NCBI RefSeq assembly: GCF_009557615.1
Contig: NZ_CP045652.1
Location: 2,790,001-2,854,000 of the forward strand
Source of the DNA: Sphingobacteruim zhuxiongii
GTDB taxonomy: Bacteria; Bacteroidota; Bacteroidia; Sphingobacteriales; Sphingobacteriaceae
Direction: 5' to 3'
Length of the DNA stretch: 64,000 nt
Shown here: positions 1-9,730 of the stretch, one piece after another
Position numbering within the stretch: the first letter of the stretch is position 1
Layout of the letters: the number at the start of each line of letters is the position of its first letter
The notes under the pieces: model-generated
What the model was told of the DNA's origin: nothing
Database searches by the model: none
Seen by the model: only the letters and a program-made list of their open reading frames with translations
Program-made: the position numbers and the translations under genes

Positions 1-2101
1 CAAACATTTGAACGTCGAAACCAGCTTCATAAGATGTTGTCTTTTCTGGTTTCAAATCTTTAATGCTTTTCGTTGGATTACGCGTTATAAAACCTTTACC
101 TGAACCGGCAGCATAAGTATATGTTTGATTTAATAAATTCGGTTCGGCATCATTACCAACCATCGTATAAGATCCGCGAACTTTTGCCAAATTAATCCAT
201 TCAGGAAGATTCATCCAGTTATTCATCACGAATGAAAGACCTACTGAAGGATAGAAATAGCTGTGTGGAGCAGGAAGCGTCGATGACCAGTCATTTCTAG
301 CAGTCACATCTAAATACAAACTTTCCCACATCCCGACGTTGATACTTCCAAAAATAGAATTCAAATGACGTTTGTAAGCCGAGAAGCCTTGGAATGTTGG
401 TGTTGCTGCAAATGCTAAAGAGAAGTTATTTGGAACTGTTAATCCGTTCGCCATATCCGTTCCTGTATTGTACTCACGAGTAAAAAAACTAGATCCTACA
501 ACATAGTTCAATTCAAATTGATCGTCAACAAACTTCGTTCCTCCTGTCAATAATAAATCTAAGTTTCTATTGCTGTACTCAGAACGTGTAAGGTAATATT
601 GCCCTCCAGGTAAAACATTTCCGTTGGATTTTGTACTGTTGTAGAATGAACCGTCTGTTTTTTCATTATAACGGTCAAAGCTCATACGAGTCATAAAGTT
701 CAACCATGGTGTGAATTGATAGGAAATAGAACCCATCCCCATTATTCTATCTCTTTTCTCGTTTACCGAATTCCGATAAATACTCCAATATGGGTTATCA
801 TTATTCACGTTGGTACTCCAAAACTTACTTTCTGGCAATCCTGTCGAAGGATTGATAGTCTCGAAATCATTTAACTCTTCATCATCCATATCACGAGGCA
901 TCGTCAACACCTGCGCCATTAATCCGTTGGCCGACATGCGTTGCTTGTTATGAATGTTTTGATTGATATAGCTTAATTTCAAATCGGTTTTTAAACCCTT
1001 AACTAATTCTGTATTAATTCTTAAATCGACATTATTACGTCCTAGATAGTTTTCCGGAATCACACCCCCGATACGATTATTCCCTACAGAGAAATAGGAA
1101 GTTACTTTTTCACCGCCGCCTGATACACTAACGGAATTGTTAGTGGTATATGCTGTGCGAAAGAAATTCTTTACATTATCGGTATAAGTAGTACCTTTTT
1201 CACCCCAGCTATCCACTGCATTTGTGCCTAGCTTTCCGCCGTTTCCACGTCCATACGTGTTTTGTAGTTCAGGTAAATAGGAAACGTTTTCAAAGCTATG
1301 ATTACTGTTCAAATCCAGCTTCCAACGACCCGCAGTACCTTGTTTTGTTGTGATAATAATAGCACCATTCACAGCGCGGCTACCATACAATGCAGCTGCC
1401 GAAGGTCCTTTCAAAACGTTAATGCTTTCAATGTCTTCAGGATTGATATTAGCCCCACCATCACTGCTCGAATACACGTTAGAAAACGGTGCTGCCGATT
1501 GTTGAACGGAGGTATTATCAAAAACAATCCCATCGACAACCATCAACGCGTTGTTATTACCTGTGATGGATTTATTACCACGTAAAACAATACGTGCTGA
1601 AGAACCAGGTCCACCTGACGTTGTCGAAACGACAGCGCCGGCAACTTTCCCTGTCAATGCACTTACAAAGTTTCCGCTGTTATCTTTGATACCGTTAATT
1701 GATTCTGCAGATACTTGCTGTGTCGCATAACTTAACTTCTTAGTCTCTCGTTTGATCCCTAAAGCCGTTACGACAACCTCTTCAATCTGATCCTCCGAGC
1801 GTTCCATCGCAATGACAACATTGCTCTGACTGTTCAATATGTAAACTTGCTTATTGTAGCCGAGTAAACTCAGCTCTAGTTTTGCACCTAGTTTCGATGC
1901 AATTCGAAATGTACCGTCGGCACTTGACTTAACAACCACCTGATTATCTCGGATAGTAACATCCGACAAGGCAGTGCCGTCATTTTTATCGATGACCTTT
2001 CCTGTGATCTCTTGAGCCATCGCCCGGAGTTGGACGAGGACGACTAAACAGAGCGACATACATAGCACTTTAATACTTTTGTACTCTTTTTTCATACGCA
2101 T
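1..2101 (-). CDS. SusC/RagA-family TonB-dependent receptor, 3' end outside window
   Basis: About 700 N-terminal residues of an outer-membrane TonB-dependent transporter are visible; the barrel C-terminus runs off the left edge. After a signal peptide ending near VQLRAMAQ there is a CarboxypepD-like/SusC N-terminal domain (about residues 25-100, starting EITGKVIDKNDG), then the plug with the family signature LTGKVAGAVVSTTSGGPGSS and the LKGPSAAALYGSRAVNGAI motif, followed by barrel strands. Two in-frame ATGs lie six bases apart (2101 and 2095); I give the upstream one. SusC proteins import glycans, peptides or cofactors with a SusD partner. That partner would lie downstream, to the left of this window, so the substrate cannot be inferred. 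I read this from the reverse strand by hand; the family call is secure. Confidence 0.9.
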   Translation of the reverse strand, partial: MRMKKEYKSIKVLCMSLCLVVLVQLRAMAQEITGKVIDKNDGTALSDVTIRDNQVVVKSSADGTFRIASKLGAKLELSLLGYNKQVYILNSQSNVVIAMERSEDQIEEVVVTALGIKRETKKLSYATQQVSAESINGIKDNSGNFVSALTGKVAGAVVSTTSGGPGSSARIVLRGNKSITGNNNALMVVDGIVFDNTSVQQSAAPFSNVYSSSDGGANINPEDIESINVLKGPSAAALYGSRAVNGAIIITTKQGTAGRWKLDLNSNHSFENVSYLPELQNTYGRGNGGKLGTNAVDSWGEKGTTYTDNVKNFFRTAYTTNNSVSVSGGGEKVTSYFSVGNNRIGGVIPENYLGRNNVDLRINTELVKGLKTDLKLSYINQNIHNKQRMSANGLMAQVLTMPRDMDDEELNDFETINPSTGLPESKFWSTNVNNDNPYWSIYRNSVNEKRDRIMGMGSISYQFTPWLNFMTRMSFDRYNEKTDGSFYNSTKSNGNVLPGGQYYLTRSEYSNRNLDLLLTGGTKFVDDQFELNYVVGSSFFTREYNTGTDMANGLTVPNNFSLAFAATPTFQGFSAYKRHLNSIFGSINVGMWESLYLDVTARNDWSSTLPAPHSYFYPSVGLSFVMNNWMNLPEWINLAKVRGSYTMVGNDAEPNLLNQTYTYAAGSGKGFITRNPTKSIKDLKPEKTTSYEAGFDVQMF

Positions 2102-2467
2102 AATTTTGGTTTTTATTAGGTATTTCAATCGTTTTACGATTAATCAAAGGAGCGATTAAATAAAAGGATATACAAGCACAAGCTCGTTAAATCACCGAGA
2201 GCGTTGTCGATAATAATTGTAATTCGCACATCTTCTACGATTTAGAGCGTGTAAAAAAACTGCTCTTCTATCACTGCTGACCCCTCAAAAACCAATTAAA
2301 AATGACAAATATCAATGAAATCATAGGCTACGATAGCGCGTATAAAATAATTCATTCCGCCGCTAAAGGGTCAATTATAATACTAATTGGTCGGTAGACT
2401 CCCACATTAATGGAGAAATCCTAAAACTATGTATTTCGGAAATTGTTCTTATAGAAACGAAATTCTT
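2102..2467. other. Divergent intergenic region
   Basis: AT-rich spacer between the leftward receptor and the rightward lipocalin, so it should hold both promoters. I see no convincing TAnnTTTG element on either strand; a near match, CTCCTTTG, occurs on the minus strand upstream of the receptor. No open frame of note and no strong hairpin. Confidence 0.5.
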
Positions 2468-3013
2468 ATGAACTACAAAACCTATATCAAAATAGCTATC
2501 GGATCAGCCTTACTGATTGCACCTTTCATTATCAATGCATGTAAAACAGTGAAGGTGCCTCCAGGCGTCAGTGTTGTTGACAACTTTGAGATAAAGTCTT
2601 ACGCGGGTAAATGGTATGAAATAGCACGCTTTGATTTCAAGCATGAAAAGGATTTAAACCAAGTAACGGCAGAATATTCTCTAAATGACGATGGCTCAAT
2701 CAAAGTATTAAACAAAGGCTTTGACACAAAAAAGAACGAATGGAAAGAATCAGAAGGTAAAGCGAACTTCATCGGTGACCAAAATAAAGGCGCCTTGAAA
2801 GTATCGTTCTTTGGACCTTTTTATTCGGGTTATAATGTCGTTTCAATGGATCCAGCATATGAAAACGTTTTGGTATTCGGGGAAAGCACCGATTACATTT
2901 GGTTTCTATCGAGAAACAAATCTATGCCGGAGAAGGTCAAAGAGAAATTTATTCGAATCGCAATTGAGGCTGGATACGATATGAGTCGATTAGTATGGAC
3001 TGAACAAAAGTAA
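2468..3013 (+). CDS. blc: Lipocalin-family outer-membrane lipoprotein (Blc-like)
   Basis: A 181-aa bacterial lipocalin, a small beta-barrel lipoprotein that binds lipids or lysophospholipids, probably at the outer membrane. The classic lipocalin signature GKWYEIARFDF is near residue 55, followed by YSLNDDGSIKVLNKGF and the C-terminal WFLSRN segment. I start at the ATG at 2468 (MNYKTYIK...) rather than 2429, because only then is there a compact lipoprotein signal ending in the lipobox INAC. Length is normal for Blc. The next gene follows 49 bases later on the same strand and may be co-transcribed. Family call is secure; the ligand is unknown. Confidence 0.88.
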   Translation: MNYKTYIKIAIGSALLIAPFIINACKTVKVPPGVSVVDNFEIKSYAGKWYEIARFDFKHEKDLNQVTAEYSLNDDGSIKVLNKGFDTKKNEWKESEGKANFIGDQNKGALKVSFFGPFYSGYNVVSMDPAYENVLVFGESTDYIWFLSRNKSMPEKVKEKFIRIAIEAGYDMSRLVWTEQK

Positions 3014-3062
3014 ATTGAAATATCAACAGCATAAAGAAACATTAATCTATAACGAAAATATT

Positions 3063-3569
3063 ATGAGCACGGAAAATTTGACTAATCAAGAGGCCATCGA
3101 AAAATTAAGAAAGATGGTCGATAAGATCGATATCGGCATGCTTTGTTCTTTCAAGAAAGATGAAAAGCGACCACACGCAGTTCCTATGAGTCGTCAAGAG
3201 GTGGACGAAGAAGGCAATATTTGGTATTTATTCTCCAAAGCCAGCGAGACCTTTGAAAACTTGCAAAAAGACCAACAAGTTACATTAATCTATTCGCAGC
3301 CGAAGGATTACGAATTTATAACGATCAATGGAAATGCAGAAATATCGCGAGATGAAGCGCGCATAGAAAAGTATTGGAATAAAATGATGGAAGGCTGGTT
3401 TGAAAAAGGTAAAGAAGATCCGAATATTCAAGTCTTAAAAATCGTTCCTAGTGACGCTTACTATTGGGATTCTGAATCAAATAAACTTGTTACGCTGATG
3501 AAAGTAGCGGCAAATGCAATTACTGGAAATAACTTCGAAGTCGGAAGAGACGGGAAGCTCAGCCTCTAA
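3063..3569 (+). CDS. Pyridoxamine 5'-phosphate oxidase-fold protein, general stress protein 26 type
   Basis: A 168-aa cytoplasmic protein of the split-barrel flavin-binding family (general stress protein 26-like). The pattern LCSFKKDEKRPHAVPMS, then GNIWYLFSKASETFENL, then VTLIYSQPKDYEFITINGNAEI is typical of the FMN-binding split barrel. Members are thought to bind FMN or FAD and help in stress responses; the reaction is not established. The ATG at 3063 gives the usual N-terminus. An upstream TTG at 3015 would add 16 residues that look like untranslated leader. It follows the lipocalin gene closely, so the two may form a small stress operon. Confidence 0.8.
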   Translation: MSTENLTNQEAIEKLRKMVDKIDIGMLCSFKKDEKRPHAVPMSRQEVDEEGNIWYLFSKASETFENLQKDQQVTLIYSQPKDYEFITINGNAEISRDEARIEKYWNKMMEGWFEKGKEDPNIQVLKIVPSDAYYWDSESNKLVTLMKVAANAITGNNFEVGRDGKLSL

Positions 3570-3619
3570 GTTTAAGTAAGTTTTATACAAATCACACTTA
3601 TTTTTACTAATATTTTTAG

Positions 3620-3627
3620 TATTTTTG
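3620..3627 (+). promoter_or_regulatory. Putative -7 promoter element (TATTTTTG)
   Basis: Matches the Bacteroidota consensus TAnnTTTG, 20 bases before the ATG of the radical-SAM gene. Transcription would start around 3634, leaving a short leader. No clear -33 TTG at the expected distance, so support is moderate. Confidence 0.45.
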
Positions 3628-3647
3628 TGCTAATCAATTTTATATAA

Positions 3648-4907
3648 ATGATTACAGCAGAGGAAAAACTAGCAATATTAGCAGACGCAGCGAAGTATGA
3701 CGTTAGTTGTAGTTCGAGTGGCGGCAAGCGAAAAAATGAAGGAGGTATTGGTGATTCGTCTAGATCAGGAATCTGTCATACCTATACAGAAGACGGTCGC
3801 TGTGTATCCTTATTAAAGATTTTACTCACCAACTATTGTATCTATGACTGCGCGTTTTGTGTTAGTCGTCGTAGCAATGATATACAGCGTGCTGCATTCT
3901 CGGTCAATGAAGTGGTGGAGCTGACTATGAACTTCTACCGACGTAATTATATCGAAGGTTTATTCTTGAGTTCGGGCATATTTAAATCAGCCGACTTTAC
4001 AATGGAGCGTTTGATGCGAATTGTAAAAAAATTGAGAACAGAAGAACGCTTCTTTGGCTATATTCATTTAAAAACTATTCCCGGGGCAAGTGAAGAGTTG
4101 ATCAAAGAGGCGGGCTTATATGTTGATCGAATGAGTATCAACTTGGAAATCCCTACCGAAGAGGGTTTAAAACAACTGGCTCCTGAAAAGGATCATGATT
4201 CCGTTCGCAAGCCCCTTCAATTTGTGGATAGTCAAAAAATAATGCTCGCTGAGGAGAAGAAATTAATTAAACATGTGCCGAGCTTTGTTCCTGCTGGGCA
4301 AAGTACGCAAATGGTTGTTGGTGCTACTTCGGAGACAGACTACGACATCATGAAGATTTCTAAAGAGTTTTACGATTCCTATAATCTCAAGCGTGTATAC
4401 TATTCGGGGTATATTCCCATTAACAATAGCCACAATAGTCTCCCCCAGATAGGCTCCGCTCCCCCTCTATTACGTGAAAACAGGTTGTATCAAACAGATT
4501 GGTTATTGCGCTTTTATAAATTCGATTTGAATGAATTACTCAATCCTGAACATCAACATTTAGACCTGGACGTCGACCCCAAATTAAGTTGGGCTTTACG
4601 CAATCCCCATTTTTTTCCTATCGATATTAATTCGGCCAGTTATTCGATGATTCTAAGGGTACCAGGGATTGGAAGAGGTTCGGCTTTAAAAATTGTACAA
4701 GCAAGGAAATTTGGAAAGCTTCACGAGCACCAATTAAAAAAAATTGGAATTGCATTCAATAGGGCAAAGTTCTTCATTCGCTACGCAGATTCGATTAGAA
4801 ATTGGGGAGATTTGCAAATGGATGCCGTGAGAAGAACAATATTAAACAACGGTTCAAGTAAGTATCAAGCTATCTTGCCCTCAGCACAATTGTCCTTATT
4901 TGCATGA
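3648..4907 (+). CDS. Putative DNA modification/repair radical SAM protein
   Basis: A 419-aa radical SAM enzyme of the family that travels with uracil-DNA-glycosylase-like or DUF4130 proteins (rSAM_link_UDG type). The 4Fe-4S ligands are C64, C68 and C71 in CIYDCAFC. The C-terminus carries a helix-hairpin-helix segment (VPGIGRGSALKIVQARKFG), consistent with DNA contact. The stop overlaps the start of the next gene by four bases (ATGA), so the two are translationally coupled and probably work as a pair. The family is conserved across many phyla but its substrate is not known; a role in base repair or modification is inferred from the HhH and the partner. Family assignment is strong, reaction unknown. 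Confidence 0.85.
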   Translation: MITAEEKLAILADAAKYDVSCSSSGGKRKNEGGIGDSSRSGICHTYTEDGRCVSLLKILLTNYCIYDCAFCVSRRSNDIQRAAFSVNEVVELTMNFYRRNYIEGLFLSSGIFKSADFTMERLMRIVKKLRTEERFFGYIHLKTIPGASEELIKEAGLYVDRMSINLEIPTEEGLKQLAPEKDHDSVRKPLQFVDSQKIMLAEEKKLIKHVPSFVPAGQSTQMVVGATSETDYDIMKISKEFYDSYNLKRVYYSGYIPINNSHNSLPQIGSAPPLLRENRLYQTDWLLRFYKFDLNELLNPEHQHLDLDVDPKLSWALRNPHFFPIDINSASYSMILRVPGIGRGSALKIVQARKFGKLHEHQLKKIGIAFNRAKFFIRYADSIRNWGDLQMDAVRRTILNNGSSKYQAILPSAQLSLFA

Positions 4908-5668
4908 TCTATTATCTATTTGACGGCAGCTATTATGGGTATCTAACGGCTTTTTTTCAGCTATTCAAAGATAAAAACTTCGATGCAGAGCCGTCTACGC
5001 TAGAAAAGATGAACTCAAATCTATTTGCACAGCAAATAACAGTTGATTCAGATGCCGAAAAAGCAAAACGTATCATAACAGGGCTCGAACTGCATATAGG
5101 GACTGCTTCCACTTACGATTTTTACAAGAATTTTCTCTCAGAAGATCCAATCGCCTGGCGCGTGGGATTTAAATTAATGCTCTTCATATTCAAAGACAAC
5201 AAGATTGTCTTGAAGAATTATGCCCATCCCGATAGTTTGTATTTTTCTCAAACGGTAAAAAAAATGGGAAGAGAAAGCCATCGTATGAAAGCATTTATCC
5301 GATTTAGTAAATCAGAGGACGAGCTGTATTCTGCAGTTATTGAACCCGATTTCAATGTTTTACCCCTGATTATCTCCTTCTTTAAGCGACGCTTTACGGA
5401 TCAACGGTGGCTTATTTATGATTTAAAAAGGGATTACGGTTATTTATACGATTTAAATCAGGTGCAGGAAGTTACTATGGCAAAAAGCAACTCGACACAC
5501 TCTGAATTAGCGCTTAGTATCCAACTTGACAAACAGGAACTGCACTATCAAAAACTATGGAAAGCCTATTTTAGGGCTACCAATATTGTTGCTCGCAAAA
5601 ACATGAAACTTCATTTACAACATGTGCCTAAACGATACTGGAAATATTTAGTGGAAAAACAAGGTTAA
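4904..5668 (+). CDS. DUF4130 family putative DNA metabolism protein
   Basis: A 254-aa partner of the preceding radical SAM protein (TIGR03915-type family). The N-terminus MIYYLFDGSYYGYLTAFFQ and the C-terminal YHKLWKAYFRATNI-like segment (here YQKLWKAYFRATNIVARKN) are hallmarks. In some organisms this domain is fused to a uracil-DNA glycosylase-like domain; here it stands alone. The 4-base overlap with the upstream gene indicates coupled translation. It ends only six bases from the convergent DNA ligase gene. The biochemical function is unknown; a DNA repair role is inferred from the association. Confidence 0.82.
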   Translation: MIYYLFDGSYYGYLTAFFQLFKDKNFDAEPSTLEKMNSNLFAQQITVDSDAEKAKRIITGLELHIGTASTYDFYKNFLSEDPIAWRVGFKLMLFIFKDNKIVLKNYAHPDSLYFSQTVKKMGRESHRMKAFIRFSKSEDELYSAVIEPDFNVLPLIISFFKRRFTDQRWLIYDLKRDYGYLYDLNQVQEVTMAKSNSTHSELALSIQLDKQELHYQKLWKAYFRATNIVARKNMKLHLQHVPKRYWKYLVEKQG

Positions 5669-5674
5669 CAGGTT

Positions 5675-7255
5675 TTATTGAATGAGTTTCTTCACCTCCT
5701 CTAAATCGTCGATATCTGCTACCGTTTTATCTTGACGCCAACGTAAGATTCTAGGAAAGCGTAAAGCGATACCGGATTTATGTCGACTACTCCATCCAAT
5801 CCCCTCGAATGCTATTTCAAAGACTAACTCTGGCTTTACAGTACGAACAGGACCGAATTTCTCTATCGCATTCTTGTTAACAAAACGAGTCACTTCTTGG
5901 ATCTCTTTATCAGTAAGGCCAGAATATGCCTTTGCGATGCTCACCAAGTTATCCCCATCTCTAACAGCAAACGTATAGTCGGTATAGTATCCACTGCGCC
6001 TACCGCTACCTTTCTGCGCGTAAATCAATACAGCATCGATTGTTAAGGGATCAACTTTCCATTTCCACCAATCCCCCCGTTTTCGACCAGCATGATAGAT
6101 AGAGTCTTTATGTTTGAGCATCAATCCCTCACTGTTATTCAAACGAGAAGAGGCTCTTCGTACTGCCAACTCTTCCAAACTGGTAAAATCTATGCTCGCA
6201 GATAGCTGAAGATTCGTATCCGGATGTCGATGAAAGAGCGCTTCTAACTCACTACGTCGAATATGCAATGGTTTACTCCGACAATCTTCGCCTTCTATTT
6301 CCAAAAGATCATATAAAATCATTGTCACTGGGATCTCTTTTTTTAATTTATCGCTTATTTTCTTTCGATTCAGGCGCTTCTGTAGGAATGTAAAATTAAG
6401 AACCTCATGGTCGCGAAATGCTAATATTTCGCCATCAAGCACAAAATCACCGTGCCAATTTTTGATTTCCTCGACTAATTCTGGAAATTGCTCGCTGACC
6501 AATTCTTCCCCTCGAGACCAGATAAAAACTTCATTGGATCTCTTGATTATCTGACCACGGATTCCATCCCATTTGAATTCTGCCTGCCATTCTATTGGAC
6601 GTTCAATTTGCTTATCGAGGTTTTCGATTGGATACGCTAAACAAAAAGGATAAGGTTTAGACAAATGGGTATCTACATATTCCCCATTAATCAATTTATC
6701 GAATTCAATTTCTTCTATTCGCCACTCGCCCATAATACTATGCGCTACTGCAGCGGGCTCTAATTGGCTATGTTGAGCTATTGCGTTGATTAGGCTTTTC
6801 GCTGAGACACCGATTCGAAAGCTCCCGCCGAGCAGTTTATTGAAAATAAATCGCTCCTGATGGGGAAGATTATTCCATGCGTTGATAACGAGAGTTTTCT
6901 TTTCCTCTTCCGTTTTTCCCGAAAGATTAATGATTTGATCCATCCATTCGGAGAGGGAGAAATCAATATAGCCTTCTGGATTAGGTAATAATAGCGAGAT
7001 TGTTTCCGCAAGATCCCCCACTGCGGAATAAGATTCTAAAAATAGCCAATCCGGGATATCAACCAATTGCTTCACCCATTCACGCATTAACGTTGTACTC
7101 ACCTGACGCTTAGGTCGCTTTCCAGTGAATAAACTGAGAAACCACAATTTATCACTGTTATCAGCAATATCTAAAAACTGAAGGATTGCCTCCATTTTCA
7201 ATGTGGTTTTATTGCTACTGTCTAAGCTACTGATCAACTGTGCAAATGCCTTCAT
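5675..7255 (-). CDS. ATP-dependent DNA ligase
   Basis: A 526-aa ATP-dependent ligase that seals nicks in duplex DNA through a covalent lysyl-AMP. The nucleotidyltransferase motif I is EFKWDGIR, with K228 the expected adenylated lysine. An N-terminal DNA-binding domain (about 1-200) precedes it, and the OB-fold segment after WWKWKVD closes the protein. It overlaps the upstream exonuclease gene by four bases, so the pair is coupled. In many bacteria this ligase forms a DNA-damage cassette with the exonuclease, an Lhr-like helicase and the phosphoesterase PdeM; the latter two are not in this window. This is additional to the NAD-dependent LigA every bacterium has. Confidence 0.92.
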   Translation of the reverse strand: MKAFAQLISSLDSSNKTTLKMEAILQFLDIADNSDKLWFLSLFTGKRPKRQVSTTLMREWVKQLVDIPDWLFLESYSAVGDLAETISLLLPNPEGYIDFSLSEWMDQIINLSGKTEEEKKTLVINAWNNLPHQERFIFNKLLGGSFRIGVSAKSLINAIAQHSQLEPAAVAHSIMGEWRIEEIEFDKLINGEYVDTHLSKPYPFCLAYPIENLDKQIERPIEWQAEFKWDGIRGQIIKRSNEVFIWSRGEELVSEQFPELVEEIKNWHGDFVLDGEILAFRDHEVLNFTFLQKRLNRKKISDKLKKEIPVTMILYDLLEIEGEDCRSKPLHIRRSELEALFHRHPDTNLQLSASIDFTSLEELAVRRASSRLNNSEGLMLKHKDSIYHAGRKRGDWWKWKVDPLTIDAVLIYAQKGSGRRSGYYTDYTFAVRDGDNLVSIAKAYSGLTDKEIQEVTRFVNKNAIEKFGPVRTVKPELVFEIAFEGIGWSSRHKSGIALRFPRILRWRQDKTVADIDDLEEVKKLIQ

Positions 7256-8268
7256 GCTGTCTCGTCCTCCTTCATCAATGCTTCTTCCTTCTCAACGCCG
7301 AAATCTGTTTTTATTTCTTCGGAAAGAATTCCATGCTCATTAAGAAATTTGCTAAATACAGCTGTCTGTCCATGCGTCACATAAACTTTCTCAGCACCTG
7401 TCCCGCGCGTAACCTCAATCAAATCATTCCAGTCCGCATGATCACTGACTGCGAAACCAGCGTCGGCACTCCGCCAGCGACGTGCTCCTCGAACAGCCAT
7501 CCAACCAGAACATATCGCATAAGCCATATTGGGAATACGTTTAATAATATTCGTCCCAACCAATGAAGGCGGTAAAATAACAACAGCTTGATTGATTGCT
7601 TTTAAGTCTTCTCTCAAATCGACCGAACGATATGTTGGCAATTGAATACCAACACTTTCATAGGCTTGGTTTAAACGATTGATCGAACCATGTACGAAGA
7701 TGTCCGCAATTCCCTCCACAGCTTTCATAATACGCTGCGCCTTACCTAACGAGTAGCCAATGAATACTGAAGTTTTTCCGTAGGACTGATTGCGGAGAAT
7801 CCAATCTTGCATCTGCTTATTCAATTGTTCGACAGGCTCCCATTGATATATGGGCAAACCGAAAGTACTCTCGGTAATGAACTCATGACATCGGACGAGC
7901 TCAAACGGAGTACTCATTCCGTCGTTCTGAAGTTTATAATCTCCTGACACAACGACTACCTTTCCCTTATATTCTATTCTTATTTGTGCAGAACCAATAA
8001 TATGCCCTGCAGGATGAAATGAAACAGTAACTCCATTAATGTTTAAAGGTTCGTTATAATCAAGATCTTGTACCTGTATCCCTTCGCCAAGTCGAATTCG
8101 CAAGATCGGGGTTGTATATCGCTGGCAGAGATAACTCTTCATCCCCATCCGTGCATGATCTGCATGCCCATGAGTAATAAGGGCCTTATCAACCGGCAAC
8201 CAAGGATCTATATAGAATTTCCCAGGTTTACAATATATACCCTGAGGTCGAAATTCGAGGATTTGCAT
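7252..8268 (-). CDS. Ligase-associated DNA exonuclease (metallo-beta-lactamase/beta-CASP type)
   Basis: A 338-aa nuclease of the ligase-associated exonuclease family. The metal-binding HxHxDH motif is HGHADH at residues 33-38, followed by the zinc-ligand histidine in HPAGHIIGSAQ and the later SDHADW and VTHG motifs. It is related to SNM1/Artemis and CPSF-like enzymes and probably trims damaged ends before the ligase acts. It is first in a two-gene operon with the ligase. No signal peptide, so cytoplasmic. Family assignment is firm; the exact DNA substrate is not known. Confidence 0.88.
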   Translation of the reverse strand: MQILEFRPQGIYCKPGKFYIDPWLPVDKALITHGHADHARMGMKSYLCQRYTTPILRIRLGEGIQVQDLDYNEPLNINGVTVSFHPAGHIIGSAQIRIEYKGKVVVVSGDYKLQNDGMSTPFELVRCHEFITESTFGLPIYQWEPVEQLNKQMQDWILRNQSYGKTSVFIGYSLGKAQRIMKAVEGIADIFVHGSINRLNQAYESVGIQLPTYRSVDLREDLKAINQAVVILPPSLVGTNIIKRIPNMAYAICSGWMAVRGARRWRSADAGFAVSDHADWNDLIEVTRGTGAEKVYVTHGQTAVFSKFLNEHGILSEEIKTDFGVEKEEALMKEDETA

Positions 8269-8419
8269 ACCAAAACAACCCCTAACTATGCTATTTGTTT
8301 TCCGGTATTACTGCAGAAAAGCTGCTAGAGAACCTCTCAGATGTTTATCAACCAAAGTGCACACTTAACAATTTTTAAATAAAAAAAGGCGGCTGGTGAG
8401 GGTAAAAAGATCGCGCTTA

Positions 8420-8452
8420 TTGCCCTTAAAACCATAAAAACAAGTACCTTTG
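8420..8452 (+). promoter_or_regulatory. Bacteroidota promoter for the YaiO-like gene
   Basis: A TTG at 8420-8422 and TACCTTTG at 8445-8452 match the -33 and -7 consensus (TTG, TAnnTTTG) with a 22-base spacer. The -7 box covers the alternative TTG start at 8450, which supports the ATG at 8477 as the true start. Confidence 0.65.
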
Positions 8453-8476
8453 CCATATCTACTGAAGTATCTACTT

Positions 8477-9730
8477 ATGAAATCAACACTAATAGGGCTT
8501 GTTAGCCTATTCTTGCTATGTGCCTTAAATTCAACGAAGTTATATGCACAAGATGGGACGCTTAGTTCAGATGAGCTATTTCTTCGTGCACGCACAGAAG
8601 CATTCGATCATAAAGACTATCCAGCTGCCGTTCAGTTAGCAAAGAAAGCACTTCAAAAAAGCCCCGATTATACCGATATTCAAGTTTTCTTAGGCAGGTT
8701 ATATACCTGGATGGATCATCCGGACTCTGCTAGAGTCGTCTTCAAAACACTGGAACAGAAAAAATCCGACAATGAGGATTTCCACCTTGCCTATGCATCG
8801 ATGGAATATTGGGAAGATCAAAACGAAGAATCGCTAAGAATCTTAAATCAAGGACTGGCTTCACATCCCAAATCAAAGGACTTAGGATTGCTGAAAGCTA
8901 AAGTGTTGAACGCTTCAAATAAATATGCTGAGGCAAATCAACAATTAAATGTACTTCTTGAAGACGACCCTAAAAATACAGAAGCGCGCGAACTAGCAAA
9001 TTCTATTCGCGAACAGGTCGCTGGGAATGAGATTGGTTTAACCTACAACTGGATGCATTTTGACAAGCAATTTGCGGATGATTGGCATATAATGAGTGTC
9101 AGTTACAAGCGTCGTACTCCTATTGGCTCAGTAATTTTTAAAACGAACTTCGCGAATAAGTTCGGTAGCAATGGTACCCAATTTGAATTGGAAGCTTACC
9201 CTCGACTTTCTAAAACGTTCTATATGTATCTAGGAACGGGCTATTCAAACAGCTCTGGTCTGTTTCCAAAATTCAGAACAGGCGCTTCGCTTTATGCCAA
9301 CCTTCCGGCAAGTTTTGAAGCTGAAATTGGATATCGACAACTGAAATTCTCTGAAAATGTATGGATGTATACTGCTTCGGTTGGTAAGTACTACAAGAAT
9401 TTATGGTTTAACTTACGTACCTACTTAACTCCTGGAGAAGATAATATCTCTCATTCTTACGCAGGAACTGTTCGCTATTATACCAAAGGTGCCGATGATT
9501 ACTTTGGACTAATCGTAGGGACAGGCATTAGCCCTGAAGAGAATCGCGAGAACCTACTTATTGGCAATACTTATAAATTGAAAACATTTAAATCAGGTCT
9601 AGAATATAATCTTTCTGTCAAAGAGAAAAACCTATTTTCTATTTCTGGAACGTATTACAATGTAGAATATCAACCGGAGGTCAAAGACAATCAAATTGAT
9701 ATTACAGTAGGTTACAGACGACGATTCTAA
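8477..9730 (+). CDS. YaiO-like outer-membrane beta-barrel protein with TPR domain
   Basis: A 417-aa protein with a Sec signal peptide (cleavage after LYAQ), a TPR-like helical repeat region (about residues 25-180, rich in YxxAxxxxxxxL patterns such as LAKKALQKSPDY) and a C-terminal YaiO-type barrel (about 185-417) of alternating aromatic strands ending in GYRRRF. This architecture resembles PgaA, NfrA and YaiO, in which a periplasmic TPR domain feeds an outer-membrane pore for polysaccharide export. It converges on the glycosyltransferase fusion gene with only seven bases between stops, so the two probably serve the same glycan. I start at 8477 because the upstream TTG lies inside the promoter. 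The exporter role is inferred. Confidence 0.8.
   Translation: MKSTLIGLVSLFLLCALNSTKLYAQDGTLSSDELFLRARTEAFDHKDYPAAVQLAKKALQKSPDYTDIQVFLGRLYTWMDHPDSARVVFKTLEQKKSDNEDFHLAYASMEYWEDQNEESLRILNQGLASHPKSKDLGLLKAKVLNASNKYAEANQQLNVLLEDDPKNTEARELANSIREQVAGNEIGLTYNWMHFDKQFADDWHIMSVSYKRRTPIGSVIFKTNFANKFGSNGTQFELEAYPRLSKTFYMYLGTGYSNSSGLFPKFRTGASLYANLPASFEAEIGYRQLKFSENVWMYTASVGKYYKNLWFNLRTYLTPGEDNISHSYAGTVRYYTKGADDYFGLIVGTGISPEENRENLLIGNTYKLKTFKSGLEYNLSVKEKNLFSISGTYYNVEYQPEVKDNQIDITVGYRRRF

Noticed and set aside
7240..7566. Plus-strand open frame of 108 codons
   Set aside because: Lies antisense to the well-supported exonuclease and ligase genes; no family resemblance.
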